From: Planctomycetota bacterium
GTDB lineage: Bacteria; Planctomycetota; Phycisphaerae; WQYP01
Length of the DNA stretch: 32,006 nt
Direction: 5' to 3'
Assembly: GCA_021808485.1 (NCBI GenBank)
Contig: JAKBBN010000035.1
Coordinates: forward strand, 2,240-34,245
Position numbers and translations under genes: made by a program. Of the stretch, positions 8,023 through 15,643 are shown piece after piece. Under the pieces are notes generated by a model. It did not search any database. It saw nothing but the letters and a program-made list of their open reading frames with translations, and was not told the DNA's origin. Position 1 is the first letter of the stretch; each line of letters starts with the position of its first letter.

Positions 8023-8931
8023 TTAATGGCTCCCGGTGCGGTCGCCGGTTTTTTCCAGCACAACCAGCATTCGAAAGCCCATCCACGGAGCCAGCGGCGA
8101 CATCCAGTCTTCCATTTTTCGCGCCGCCGGCATGGCGAATTGGGGCAAAAGCACCGGTTTGGAAAATCCGCCGGACAGCGGATACATGATGATACTGTGC
8201 ACGTCACGCCGAATGATCGACAATTGCGGGCAGCGGCGGGCGAGATCCGCGGCATATTTATAGAACAGCAGTGTCGGCACCGCCTGATTGCTGGCAAATG
8301 CCCCTGCCCCGCGCACAGCCACGGGGTCCTGGACGTTCGTTTCACCCGCCGGAGGAAACAACTGGGCTTTCATGTCCACCGGTTCCGGATGCGCCAGCCG
8401 GTAGCACACGCCGGATACCGCGGAAATATACGGCTCAATCATCACCACTCGTCCGCCGGGCGTCAGAACACGTGCCGCTTCAGCCAGGAAAACAAGCGGG
8501 TAGGGCAGGTGATGCAGCACATCATGGAGCACAATGTTGTCGACGCTGGTATCGGGAAATGGCAGACGCATTGCATCAACGGCCATATCAATATGCCGGC
8601 TCGGAACCAGGTCGGTGACTACGGCCTTGGGATAACTGTCGCGAAAATGACCGGCGCCTCCGCCTAATTCCAGAACCAATCCGTGCGGTCGCGAGGCATC
8701 CGCATCGCGCACGGTCATGCATTCCACCATTTTCTGGAAATAGGCCGCATACACTGCCCGCAGGACCGGTCTTCCAGCCCAGGCTCTGGCCCGGGCCTCC
8801 AAAACGTCGTGGTCAGTCTGTCCCGGTCCGGGAACCGTGTACGAACTGGACCGCCCGGATGCCGCAGCAACTTTTTTTTTGTTTCCTGGCATGGCGGGTA
8901 TCCGGCCGGTGGGTGCTTTTGGCCTGCGCAT
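8023..8931 (-). CDS. SAM-dependent class I methyltransferase
   Basis: A 302-residue protein with a Rossmann-type methyltransferase domain: motif I VLELGGGAGHF (about 86-96), an acidic strand-2 region VVTDL, DAMRLPFPDTSVDNIVLHDV (about 119-138) typical of Methyltransf_11 proteins, and LTPGGRVVMIEP after it. The substrate cannot be read from the sequence; a lipid or small-molecule acceptor is only a guess from the MlaD neighbour. Its ATG (8929-8931) overlaps the stop of the MlaD gene in the arrangement TAATG, so it is probably translated by coupling, and that fixes the start. An alternative ATG at 8890-8892 lacks a site. Codons 18-20 form a run of nine A residues (8872-8880), a possible slippage spot. 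Confidence 0.82.
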   Translation of the reverse strand: MRRPKAPTGRIPAMPGNKKKVAAASGRSSSYTVPGPGQTDHDVLEARARAWAGRPVLRAVYAAYFQKMVECMTVRDADASRPHGLVLELGGGAGHFRDSYPKAVVTDLVPSRHIDMAVDAMRLPFPDTSVDNIVLHDVLHHLPYPLVFLAEAARVLTPGGRVVMIEPYISAVSGVCYRLAHPEPVDMKAQLFPPAGETNVQDPVAVRGAGAFASNQAVPTLLFYKYAADLARRCPQLSIIRRDVHSIIMYPLSGGFSKPVLLPQFAMPAARKMEDWMSPLAPWMGFRMLVVLEKTGDRTGSH

Positions 8932-9983
8932 TATATTCCCACGTGAAGGGCGAATCCTTCCGCTTTGATCTGTTTGACCAGGGCATGCAGGCTGTCAACG
9001 GTCTTGTTCAGCCGGTGTGTCAGGTCCAGCAGGGCATTGTAGAGCCGCGGATCCTTGACCAGTCGTCCCGCCGTACCGTGGCCCTGGGCCACGGAAGTGG
9101 TGATTTCATTGAGATTTTCCAGCACCTTGGTGAGTTGAAGGCTTACCGTCACCAGTCGGCTGTTGGCGGTTTTCGCGGCGGTGTCAATATCACCGGCGGC
9201 CGCTCCGGCTTTGTCCATGACATGATTTACGCGAGTGACGGTGGCATTCAGCCGTTTCAGGGTGGCGGCAAGTTCCGTGGAGGATATTGCCACATTGGAC
9301 ACAATTTCCCGAACCTGTCCCTGCATTTTCTTGTCGGCCAGCAATCCGTTAACGGAGGCCACTGTTTTATTCAGGCGATGTATAAGCGCACTGATATTAT
9401 CCATATCGGCCCGGGCGTCCGGCGCACCGGATTCGTGCATGGCGTTAGCCGATACGGGTTTGAGCAGCATATGCAGATCATCCGCGACGCGGTCAAGTTT
9501 GCCGCTCAGGACGCCGAATTGGGAGCGGATAGCGGTAAAATTCGTGGCGAACGAAGGCGGAATAATGCTGTTGGACGCGACGGTGGCATGCAGGGTAGCC
9601 GTGCCGTTGGTGGGCAGATATTCCGCCTTTCCGCCGGGCGGCACAAACAACGATACATAGGGCGAGCCAATTGTCTTGGAGGCGATACGGACGGTTGTAT
9701 TCACCGGAAGCCGATATTGCGAAGAAATGCCCAAGATAAGGACTGCTCCCCGCATATTTGCGCCCAGCGCCACACTGCGGACGCTGCCGACATTTACGCC
9801 GTTAAGGCTCACGCTGTCGCCATATACCAATCCGTCGGCGCTGGGTGTTTCTACCGTGATAAGATATGGAGCGTTGGGGCCCAGTGCCGGCAACCTTCCA
9901 AGTAAAAAGGCGCCCCATGTGACCATGCCCAGGGCAAGCACCACTGTTATGCCCACGATGTAGTTTCGCGCTTGTTCATTCAT
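8931..9983 (-). CDS. MlaD/MCE-family lipid transport protein
   Basis: A membrane-anchored substrate-binding protein of the MCE type, 350 residues. It starts MNEQARNYIVGITVV and has one transmembrane segment (about 7-29). An MCE domain follows (about 40-118): PYLITVETPSADGLVYGDSV, GVNVGSVRSVAL, then an RLPVNTTVRIASKTIGSPYV segment. The remaining ~200 residues are helical with repeated LxRLNxTV units, as in MCE proteins whose helices form a tunnel for lipids. MCE proteins work with an ABC permease (MlaE) and ATPase (MlaF) to move phospholipids between membranes; those partners are not in this window. The ATG at 9981-9983 has AGGA upstream and begins just before the membrane segment; the frame extends to 10019. 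It overlaps the methyltransferase start by one base. Confidence 0.85.
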   Translation of the reverse strand: MNEQARNYIVGITVVLALGMVTWGAFLLGRLPALGPNAPYLITVETPSADGLVYGDSVSLNGVNVGSVRSVALGANMRGAVLILGISSQYRLPVNTTVRIASKTIGSPYVSLFVPPGGKAEYLPTNGTATLHATVASNSIIPPSFATNFTAIRSQFGVLSGKLDRVADDLHMLLKPVSANAMHESGAPDARADMDNISALIHRLNKTVASVNGLLADKKMQGQVREIVSNVAISSTELAATLKRLNATVTRVNHVMDKAGAAAGDIDTAAKTANSRLVTVSLQLTKVLENLNEITTSVAQGHGTAGRLVKDPRLYNALLDLTHRLNKTVDSLHALVKQIKAEGFALHVGI

Positions 9984-10090
9984 CCCGTGCTCATCCTGTA
10001 AAGCGTACGCAGCCAACATAATACCCGGATGATTCCGCCTGTCACGTCATCACCCGTTGCGGCGGGAGGCGTTTCTCCCGGCTGCCGCAT

Positions 10091-11731
10091 TCAAGCCAGC
10101 GCATTTTTTACCAGATCGCGCGCTTCGGTCACCAATTGCGTCAGGTGTTCCTGACTCTTAAGGCTTTCGGCGTAAATTTTGTACTGGGCTTCCGTGCCGG
10201 AAGGCCTGGCTGCAAACCAGCCGTTTTTCGTTACTACCTTTAATCCGCCGATCGCCGCGCCGTTGCCGGGAGCATTGGTTAAAACCCCCGTAATCGTTTC
10301 TCCCGCAACCGACTTTTGCACCACCGCAGTCGGCGAAAGTTTTTTTAGACTTTCCTTTTCTTTCAATGTGCATCGCTGATCTTCGCGAATATAAAATGAA
10401 CGGCCGAATTGCTGTTCGATTGCGGCATAATGGAGGCCAGGGTCTTTTCCCGTGCGCGCGGTTATTTCGCACGCCAGCAGATCCATCACCGGTCCGTCCT
10501 TATCCGTGGTCCATACGCCGCCGTCCTTTCGCAGCAGTGTGGCGCCGGCCGATTCCTCGCCTACAAAACCCAGAGAGCCGTCACACAGGCCGCTCACAAA
10601 CCATTTAAAGCCCACCGGAACCTCATAAACGCGCCGGCCCGCAGCCGCACTCACGCGATCAATAATGCCGCTGCTGACCAGCGTTTTGCCCACCATCGCC
10701 GCCGCGGGCCAGCCGGGACGATTGGCAAACAGATAGCGTGCGGCGACGGCCAGATAATGGTTTGGCGGCAGCAGTCCCACGGATGGTGCGACAATTCCAT
10801 GACGATCCGCATCCGTATCATTTCCAAAGGCAACCTGATAATCATCCTTCAGCGCAACCAGTCCGGCCATGGCATAAGGGCTGGAGCAATCCATGCGAAT
10901 TTCGCCGTCATGATCCACACGCATGCGGCGAAATGTAAAATCCACGGTTGGATTCACCACGGTGATATTCAGCCCGTAATGCTCCGCGACAGGTTTCCAC
11001 AGGTGAACGCTGGCGCCGCCCAGCGGATCGGCCGCAATACGCAAAGCGGAATCCCGCACAACGTCCATGTCAATGACATTGCCCAGGTCCAGCACATAAG
11101 GGCGGATAAAATTATGAAAACGAGTGGCGCCGGCGGTCAGTGCTTTTGCCAGCGGGAGCCGCCGCACCTCCCGATTGGCATTTCGCAAAAGGGCATTGGC
11201 CCGATTTTGAATCCACCCGGTCGCATCCACATCGGCCGGACCTCCGGTCGGGGGGTTGTACTTTATTCCACCGTCCCGCGGCGGATTATGCGATGGTGTA
11301 ACCGCTATGCCATCCGCCAAGCCGGAAGTTCGCCCGCGATTATGGGTTAAAATTGCGTGTGAAAGCAGCGGCACGGGTGTGTAGCCGTCGGCCTCCGCGA
11401 TGCGCAATTCCACGCCATTTCCCGCAAGCACTTCCACGGCGGTGTCATGGGCGGGTGTATCGATGCCATGCGTATCTTTAGCCAGAAACAGCGGGCCGTC
11501 CACGCCTTGCATCTTGCGGTATTCGCAAACAGCCTGGGCAATGGCCAGTACGTGCGCTTCGGTGAATGACCCATCCATCGGCGTTCCCCGATGGCCGCTG
11601 GTGCCGAATGCCACAGCCTGGCGCGGATCATTTGTATCCGGAATTTTCGCCAGGTAATCCCGGGTCAATGCCCGCATATCTATCAGCTTGTCCGCGGAGG
11701 GCGGCTTGCCGGCATCAGGTGAAACTGCCAC
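10091..11731 (-). CDS. pgm: alpha-D-glucose phosphate-specific phosphoglucomutase
   Basis: Converts glucose-1-phosphate and glucose-6-phosphate, linking glycolysis to glycogen and nucleotide-sugar synthesis. Motifs of the alpha-D-phosphohexomutase family are in order: FGTSGHRG near residue 42, the phosphoserine loop TPSHNPPRDGG (S147), the metal loop GNDTDADRHG (D305, D307, D309), the sugar loop GEESAG, and the phosphate-binding RPSGTE near the C-terminus. The frame is open to a TTG at 11768-11770, but GTG at 11729-11731 has GGGAG six bases upstream, and the resulting MAVSPDAGKPPSADKLIDM lines up with the E. coli Pgm N-terminus (MAIHNRAGQPAQQSDLI). The protein is then 546 residues, the E. coli length. 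It follows HPr on the same strand after about 107 bases. Confidence 0.95.
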   Translation of the reverse strand: MAVSPDAGKPPSADKLIDMRALTRDYLAKIPDTNDPRQAVAFGTSGHRGTPMDGSFTEAHVLAIAQAVCEYRKMQGVDGPLFLAKDTHGIDTPAHDTAVEVLAGNGVELRIAEADGYTPVPLLSHAILTHNRGRTSGLADGIAVTPSHNPPRDGGIKYNPPTGGPADVDATGWIQNRANALLRNANREVRRLPLAKALTAGATRFHNFIRPYVLDLGNVIDMDVVRDSALRIAADPLGGASVHLWKPVAEHYGLNITVVNPTVDFTFRRMRVDHDGEIRMDCSSPYAMAGLVALKDDYQVAFGNDTDADRHGIVAPSVGLLPPNHYLAVAARYLFANRPGWPAAAMVGKTLVSSGIIDRVSAAAGRRVYEVPVGFKWFVSGLCDGSLGFVGEESAGATLLRKDGGVWTTDKDGPVMDLLACEITARTGKDPGLHYAAIEQQFGRSFYIREDQRCTLKEKESLKKLSPTAVVQKSVAGETITGVLTNAPGNGAAIGGLKVVTKNGWFAARPSGTEAQYKIYAESLKSQEHLTQLVTEARDLVKNALA

Positions 11732-11838
11732 GTTAAACTCCCGATCTACAGTACGGATCGCAACGGTCAAAAACGCGCATCCGGCGGCTGGGGACCCCGG
11801 CGGGAATTGCCGAACAACTGGACGAATTGCACAATGCG

Positions 11839-12102
11839 TTATTCTTCGCCAAAGCGGCCATTGACCAGCTTTTCCAGTGCATCCAGCGCCGCGGCGGCAT
11901 CGTCACCATCCGCCTGAACTTTCAGGTTGGTGCCTTCCGTGGCGGCCAGCATCATCATATGCATGATGCTTTTTCCATCGACGCACTGGTCCGCTTTCCA
12001 CACGCGGATGCCGCTGCGAAATTGATTGGCCACATCCACAAACTGCATTGCGGGCCGGGCGTGAAGCCCGAGTTTGTTAGATATTCTGATTTCTCTTTCC
12101 AT
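11839..12102 (-). CDS. HPr-family phosphocarrier protein
   Basis: An 87-residue HPr. It carries phosphate from PTS enzyme I to EIIA proteins on a histidine. The active-site segment GLHARPA holds H14 (His15 of classical HPr). GKSIMHMMML holds S45, equivalent to Ser46, the residue that HPr kinase/phosphorylase modifies in many bacteria. No sugar permease (EIIB/EIIC), enzyme I or HprK is seen in the window; the partner here is the EIIA gene just upstream on the same strand, 106 bases away. With ptsN and hpf this makes a regulatory PTS cluster like the rpoN-linked one of proteobacteria (NPr), although the kept Ser46 resembles metabolic HPr. The ribosome binding site is weak. Confidence 0.93.
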   Translation of the reverse strand: MEREIRISNKLGLHARPAMQFVDVANQFRSGIRVWKADQCVDGKSIMHMMMLAATEGTNLKVQADGDDAAAALDALEKLVNGRFGEE

Positions 12103-12208
12103 GGTGGCAAGTGCCGCTTTTGTTAGTTGGTTCTAAAAAGCCCCGAGCTTCCATTTCGTGGCAGACGTTCCGGCGGTTCATCCCGCGTTCCACCTGCCGC
12201 TTTGGGCA

Positions 12209-12685
12209 TCAACGGCAGATGCCGGCCTGATCCGCTTCTTCCAGCAAATCGCTGATTTCCTTCTGCGTTGCCGCGCGGCGCAAAAACCGCCGGAAATTAT
12301 CCTGTTGCAAGTGGCGAAATATATTCTCCATCGCCTGCAGGTGCCCGTCCGGGCTGTCGGCCGGGGATAACAGCAGCACCACGCTGAAGACCGGAGCCTG
12401 GTCCAGAGCCGCAAAATTGACCCCATTGGCACTGCGGCCAATTGTTCCAACGCGCTTCTTGATCAGGGCATTCTTGGCATGCGGCACCGCAACACCCTTG
12501 CCGAAACCGGTGCTGCCCAGTCTTTCCCGATCCAGAATTGCCTTGCAAATCGTGTCCACGTCGCCCTTGGCAATGGCTTTGGATTCCGCCAATGATTCTA
12601 CCAGTTCGCGAATAACTCCCTCGCACGCGGAAGACTTAAGCTCCGGTACGATGGCCTCTTTGATTATAAACTCCGAGAACTTCAT
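12209..12685 (-). CDS. ptsN: PtsN-like PTS EIIA domain protein
   Basis: A 158-residue EIIA of the fructose/mannitol/nitrogen type. The phosphorylated histidine is H69 in GVAVPHAKN, and the FGKGVAVPHA and VVLLLSPADSPDGHLQAMENI segments are those of PTS_EIIA_2 domains. No EIIB or EIIC domain is fused, so it cannot transport a sugar by itself; a regulatory role similar to EIIA-Ntr is inferred. It sits between hpf (upstream) and HPr (downstream) on the same strand, which is the same set of neighbours as in rpoN operons (hpf-ptsN-...-npr) but without rpoN or rapZ. The ATG is at 12683-12685, preceded by a purine-poor leader. A fructose-type EIIA from a split permease remains possible. Confidence 0.88.
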   Translation of the reverse strand: MKFSEFIIKEAIVPELKSSACEGVIRELVESLAESKAIAKGDVDTICKAILDRERLGSTGFGKGVAVPHAKNALIKKRVGTIGRSANGVNFAALDQAPVFSVVLLLSPADSPDGHLQAMENIFRHLQQDNFRRFLRRAATQKEISDLLEEADQAGICR

Positions 12686-12786
12686 TGATTTCCTCGTCTA
12701 GTTATTGGTGACGCCTCGCTGCTAAACACCCCGTTCTCCACCGGCTGCGGCATTGGGGATACGCAACCCGGCTCATCGTCCACCGC

Positions 12787-13092
12787 TTATTCCGGGTGCT
12801 TACGGTTCCGGAATTTTTTCTTATGTTCTGAAATCTGGCGCTCCACTTTATGCACCGCCATGTCTATGCAGGCATAAAGGTCGTCTCCATCCGTTGTTCC
12901 AACGAACATGTTCCGATGTTCCGCGCTTACAATAATTTCCACGCGTTTGGATTTCCCCGAACTGCCGTCCAGAATAATTTCAATTTCCTTTATAAGGTCA
13001 TAGAATTTGGGCAGTTTGCCGGCCTTGTCCTCGGCATGCTGCCGGATTGCCGGGGTGACCTCCATGTGGCGGCCAGTCAATGTGATGATCAC
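12787..13092 (-). CDS. hpf: ribosome hibernation promoting factor, short HPF/RaiA family
   Basis: A 101-residue protein of the YfiA/HPF family that binds the 30S decoding region and stores ribosomes in inactive form during stress or stationary phase. Typical features are VIITLTGRHMEVTPAI at the start, the RQHAEDKAGKL helix, EIILDGSSGKSKRVEIIV, and the basic tail VERQISEHKKKFRNRKHPE. The C-terminal dimerisation domain of long HPF is absent. The frame extends to 13152, but GTG at 13090-13092 has AAGGAG seven bases upstream and gives the family N-terminus, so that start is preferred. It heads the minus-strand cluster hpf, ptsN, HPr, pgm, and has a plausible promoter at 13155-13183. Confidence 0.93.
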   Translation of the reverse strand: MIITLTGRHMEVTPAIRQHAEDKAGKLPKFYDLIKEIEIILDGSSGKSKRVEIIVSAEHRNMFVGTTDGDDLYACIDMAVHKVERQISEHKKKFRNRKHPE

Positions 13093-13154
13093 GTAGGAAC
13101 TCCTTAAACCGGCGGCCCGGCTGTATGCACAATCCCAGACCAACCGCCACAATT

Positions 13155-13183
13155 AACCTATCGGCGCAAAGGGACAGCGTCAA
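13155..13183 (-). promoter_or_regulatory. sigma-70-type promoter upstream of hpf
   Basis: On the minus strand TTGACG (13178-13183) and TAGGTT (13155-13160) are 17 bases apart. Transcription would start near 13148, leaving about 55 bases of leader before the hpf GTG. Confidence 0.45.
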
Positions 13184-13528
13184 TAGCCAATCAAACCGCT
13201 TTTGCGTCAGGCCCGCCTGAACGCGGACCTCTCCGGTGCATGACGGCATTCCGTGGGGCGGCTCATATTCACATCATAGGCTGCCGGGCGTTTCCCAAGG
13301 ATTCTATCAAAATGAAAAAAACCGCGTATCGGGATTTCCGCCGACGCGGATGGCCCAAATCCGATGTTCCAATCCGGTTTTAACGGCACGCGATGTTTCC
13401 CATACCCGCCGCCTGCCGGCCGTTGAATCCCCGCCGGAACCCCGTGCATCACAACCATTTCCAATGCGTTACAATTGCAGCGATGTTTCACCGCTCTTGC
13501 ACGGCGGTCGGCCAAAAAGGACCTGCGT
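13184..13528. other. divergent intergenic region without a recognised gene
   Basis: About 345 bases lie between the hpf promoter and the next plus-strand gene. Frames crossing it on the minus strand run into the opposite strand of the secreted-protein gene and show no family resemblance. A TACAAT at 13469-13474 could be a -10 box for the plus-strand gene, but I see no matching -35 box. AAAAAGGA at 13514-13521 is the ribosome binding site of that gene. Confidence 0.4.
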
Positions 13529-14704
13529 ATGAAAAAATTCGTCGCCGCAGCATTTATTTGCTTATCCATTGTCTGCCTGTCCATGATGATTGACTCCGAA
13601 ATATTGGCGGCGGCGCCGGCGACTACCAAGCTGCCCACGTTGGCAATTCTTCCGTTCGTCACGGAATCCGGCAGTTCCCATGGACTCGCGGACCGCATGC
13701 GCTTTGCCGTGGGAAAAAAGATGTCCCGCAACGGTCATTTCAAACGACTTGATGACCACGATGTGGACAGCATGATCTCCGCATTGCAGATCCCATGGAC
13801 CGCCCCCGTACATAAGTCGGATATCATCACCGTCATAAAAAACCTGGATACGTCTCAAACTGTCATGGGTTTTTTGCGTGGTCGCACCCTTAAACTGGAA
13901 CTTTTCGTCGGGACCCACTTAACCAAAACCATTTCCGCCGCTATTCCGCCGGATAACACCAGCCCGCGTCTTACCGTCGAATCCATGCTGACAAAACTGG
14001 ATCACATCGCCTTTCATCATGTAAGTTCCCGGCAGGTGGATCACTCCAATCCCGTTGTTGAAAAGCTTTTTAAAACGCGGCCGAACCTGGTGCCTGACCC
14101 GAATTTCCGGCTTTGCGCTCGCCGGTCTTTGCGGGCGTCACCTGACTGGCAAATGTTTCTTATGAAACAGGATTATCATCCGCCGTTGCTGCCATCCGCC
14201 GCGGCCGGCCGGCTTAAGCCGGATTCCGTCGCCATTGTGCCGCAAAGCGTTGCCGGAACCGGTCATAGCCGGGGATATTGCCTGATGCTTCGCACGAGCC
14301 TGAATACCGCGCAAAATAATGGATTGGCCTGTGAAAGCATCTGGATACCCGTAGTTGACGGCCACCGATACCGCTTTGCGGTGCAATACCACAGCACCGC
14401 CCCGCGCGTGCGAATTTTCATAAAAGGATTTGCCTACTGGCCGGACGCCTTCAGCAGTGACAACAACCTGGCCAGTCAGCGGAAAGAAATTTATCGTTAC
14501 CAGTTGCTTCCGCTGACGGCCAATCACGGCTGGTCCACTACCGAAGCCGATTTTTCGCCCCGGGCGATGCGCAGTTTAAATGCCAAACATCCCATTAAGT
14601 GGGTTAGAATCGATTTTTTCAGTTACTTAAACCAGGGAGATGTCTTTTTTCGCCGCGTGCAACTGCGCGATATTACCCTGCCGACTGAGGCGAAAAATCA
14701 GTGA
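13529..14704 (+). CDS. secreted protein of unknown function
   Basis: A 391-residue exported protein I cannot name. It begins MKKFVAAAFICLSIVCLSM, a clear signal peptide probably cut after the AAA near residue 32. Residues ~38-90 (LAILPFVTESG, then RMRFAVGKKMSRNGHFKRLD) have the strand-helix-strand pattern of the N-terminal domain of CsgG/TolB/FlgO-like periplasmic proteins. The second half opens with NLVPDPNFRLC and contains YRFAVQYHSTAPRVRIFIKGF, a pattern like jelly-roll carbohydrate-binding modules. The ATG at 13529-13531 has AAAAAGGA upstream; the frame extends back to 13475 without a site. It precedes endonuclease V by 62 bases in the same direction, but no functional link is evident. 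A surface or periplasmic location is inferred; the activity is unknown. Confidence 0.78.
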   Translation: MKKFVAAAFICLSIVCLSMMIDSEILAAAPATTKLPTLAILPFVTESGSSHGLADRMRFAVGKKMSRNGHFKRLDDHDVDSMISALQIPWTAPVHKSDIITVIKNLDTSQTVMGFLRGRTLKLELFVGTHLTKTISAAIPPDNTSPRLTVESMLTKLDHIAFHHVSSRQVDHSNPVVEKLFKTRPNLVPDPNFRLCARRSLRASPDWQMFLMKQDYHPPLLPSAAAGRLKPDSVAIVPQSVAGTGHSRGYCLMLRTSLNTAQNNGLACESIWIPVVDGHRYRFAVQYHSTAPRVRIFIKGFAYWPDAFSSDNNLASQRKEIYRYQLLPLTANHGWSTTEADFSPRAMRSLNAKHPIKWVRIDFFSYLNQGDVFFRRVQLRDITLPTEAKNQ

Positions 14705-14766
14705 ATCGGCTTGCCCGGAATTTATTTGCCGCCCTTTGGACCGTTCGGAATGCAAGCCGGTGAATC

Positions 14767-15540
14767 ATGGGAAAATATATTTCATCACATGGTGTACAGG
14801 TCGCCCGCAGGCGACAGGAAAGCATGGCTCTTCGCTTCCAATCAGCCGGCGCACCGGCAACAGTGCGGTTTGTGGGCGGTGTGGATATGGCCTACAGCCG
14901 CAATCCGCGCCACGCGACCATTCGTTGCGGGGCGGTAGGATCGCACGCGGTCGTTGCCGCGGTCGTATGGGACCTGGAAGCCCGTCGCTGCGTTCAGGCG
15001 GTCAGCGTTCGTCGCACGGTTGCGTTCCCGTATATTCCCGGCTTGCTTTCTTTTCGCGAAGCGCCTTTGATGATGGCGGCGATCCGCCGAATCACACATC
15101 CGGTGGATATCTGGCTGATTGACGGCCACGGGATTTCCCATCCGCGCGGTTGCGGGCTGGCAACGCACATTGGCGTCACATTAAATTTGCCGACAATCGG
15201 CGTGGCCAAAAGCCTGCTGACGGGGTGGTTGGCAGGCGCGAATAAACTGCCGCCGGCTGACATGGCGCTGGACCGTCTGATGTGTACCTGGCAGGGGCGA
15301 GAGCGATTGGCCGGTTATGCGATTCGTCCGCGGACGGGGCATGATCCCCTGTATGTAAGTCCGGGTAACCGAATTTCGGCGGAGCAGGCGTTAAAAACAG
15401 TGGTGGATTGCCTGAAGGCGGAAAACCGTTTGGCCGAACCGATTCGGCTGGCCGACCTCTTGTGTGCTCAACTCCGGCTCATTCCACCCCATCAGCGCGG
15501 CCGGATTGCGGAAGTATTGCGGGCGGCCGTCACGGCTTGA
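14767..15540 (+). CDS. nfi: endonuclease V (deoxyinosine 3'-endonuclease)
   Basis: A DNA repair nuclease that cuts one base past deoxyinosine. Family motifs are all present: FVGGVDMAY with catalytic D40, YIPGLLSFREAP (89-100, with the lesion-wedge YIPG and E98), LIDGHGISHPRGCGLATHIG (D119 corresponds to the second metal-binding Asp), and PTIGVAKSLL. At 257 residues it is somewhat longer than the ~225-residue E. coli enzyme; the extra residues are at the N-terminus and within the loop before the final helices. An internal ATG at codon 20 would give a more typical N-terminus, so the start is uncertain. It converges with the GH106 gene across a strong hairpin at 15599-15643. Confidence 0.94.
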   Translation: MGKYISSHGVQVARRRQESMALRFQSAGAPATVRFVGGVDMAYSRNPRHATIRCGAVGSHAVVAAVVWDLEARRCVQAVSVRRTVAFPYIPGLLSFREAPLMMAAIRRITHPVDIWLIDGHGISHPRGCGLATHIGVTLNLPTIGVAKSLLTGWLAGANKLPPADMALDRLMCTWQGRERLAGYAIRPRTGHDPLYVSPGNRISAEQALKTVVDCLKAENRLAEPIRLADLLCAQLRLIPPHQRGRIAEVLRAAVTA

Positions 15541-15598
15541 TCGCCGGCCTCTGTTGGGAGCTGGCTGGCCCGCCGACCGCAGTGTTGTCCGGCAGATT

Positions 15599-15643
15599 GA
15601 CCGCGGCCGGGTTGGCAAGTGGCGCACCGTGCCAACCGCGGTC
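15599..15643. terminator. long stem-loop between convergent nfi and GH106 genes
   Basis: GACCGCGG (15599-15606) pairs perfectly with CCGCGGTC (15636-15643). Inside it TTGGCA (15612-15617) pairs with TGCCAA (15630-15635), and GTG (15619-15621) with CAC (15625-15627). Only the five bases 15607-15611 and a few loop bases are unpaired. The right arm touches the GH106 stop codon. There is no T run on either side, so it may stop transcription with Rho or protect 3-prime ends instead of acting as a classical intrinsic terminator. Being symmetrical it could serve both genes. Confidence 0.5.

Noticed and set aside
8859..9905. Long plus-strand reading frame opposite the MCE protein gene
   Set aside because: It is antisense to a well-supported gene, has no recognisable domain, and arises from codon bias in GC-rich DNA.
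10409..11350. 313-codon plus-strand frame opposite pgm
   Set aside because: It is antisense to pgm, whose motifs are complete; composition is typical of a shadow frame.
12103..12208. Short hairpin with a T run between ptsN and HPr on the minus strand
   Set aside because: The stem AAGC/GCTT is only four pairs, too weak to call a terminator or attenuator.
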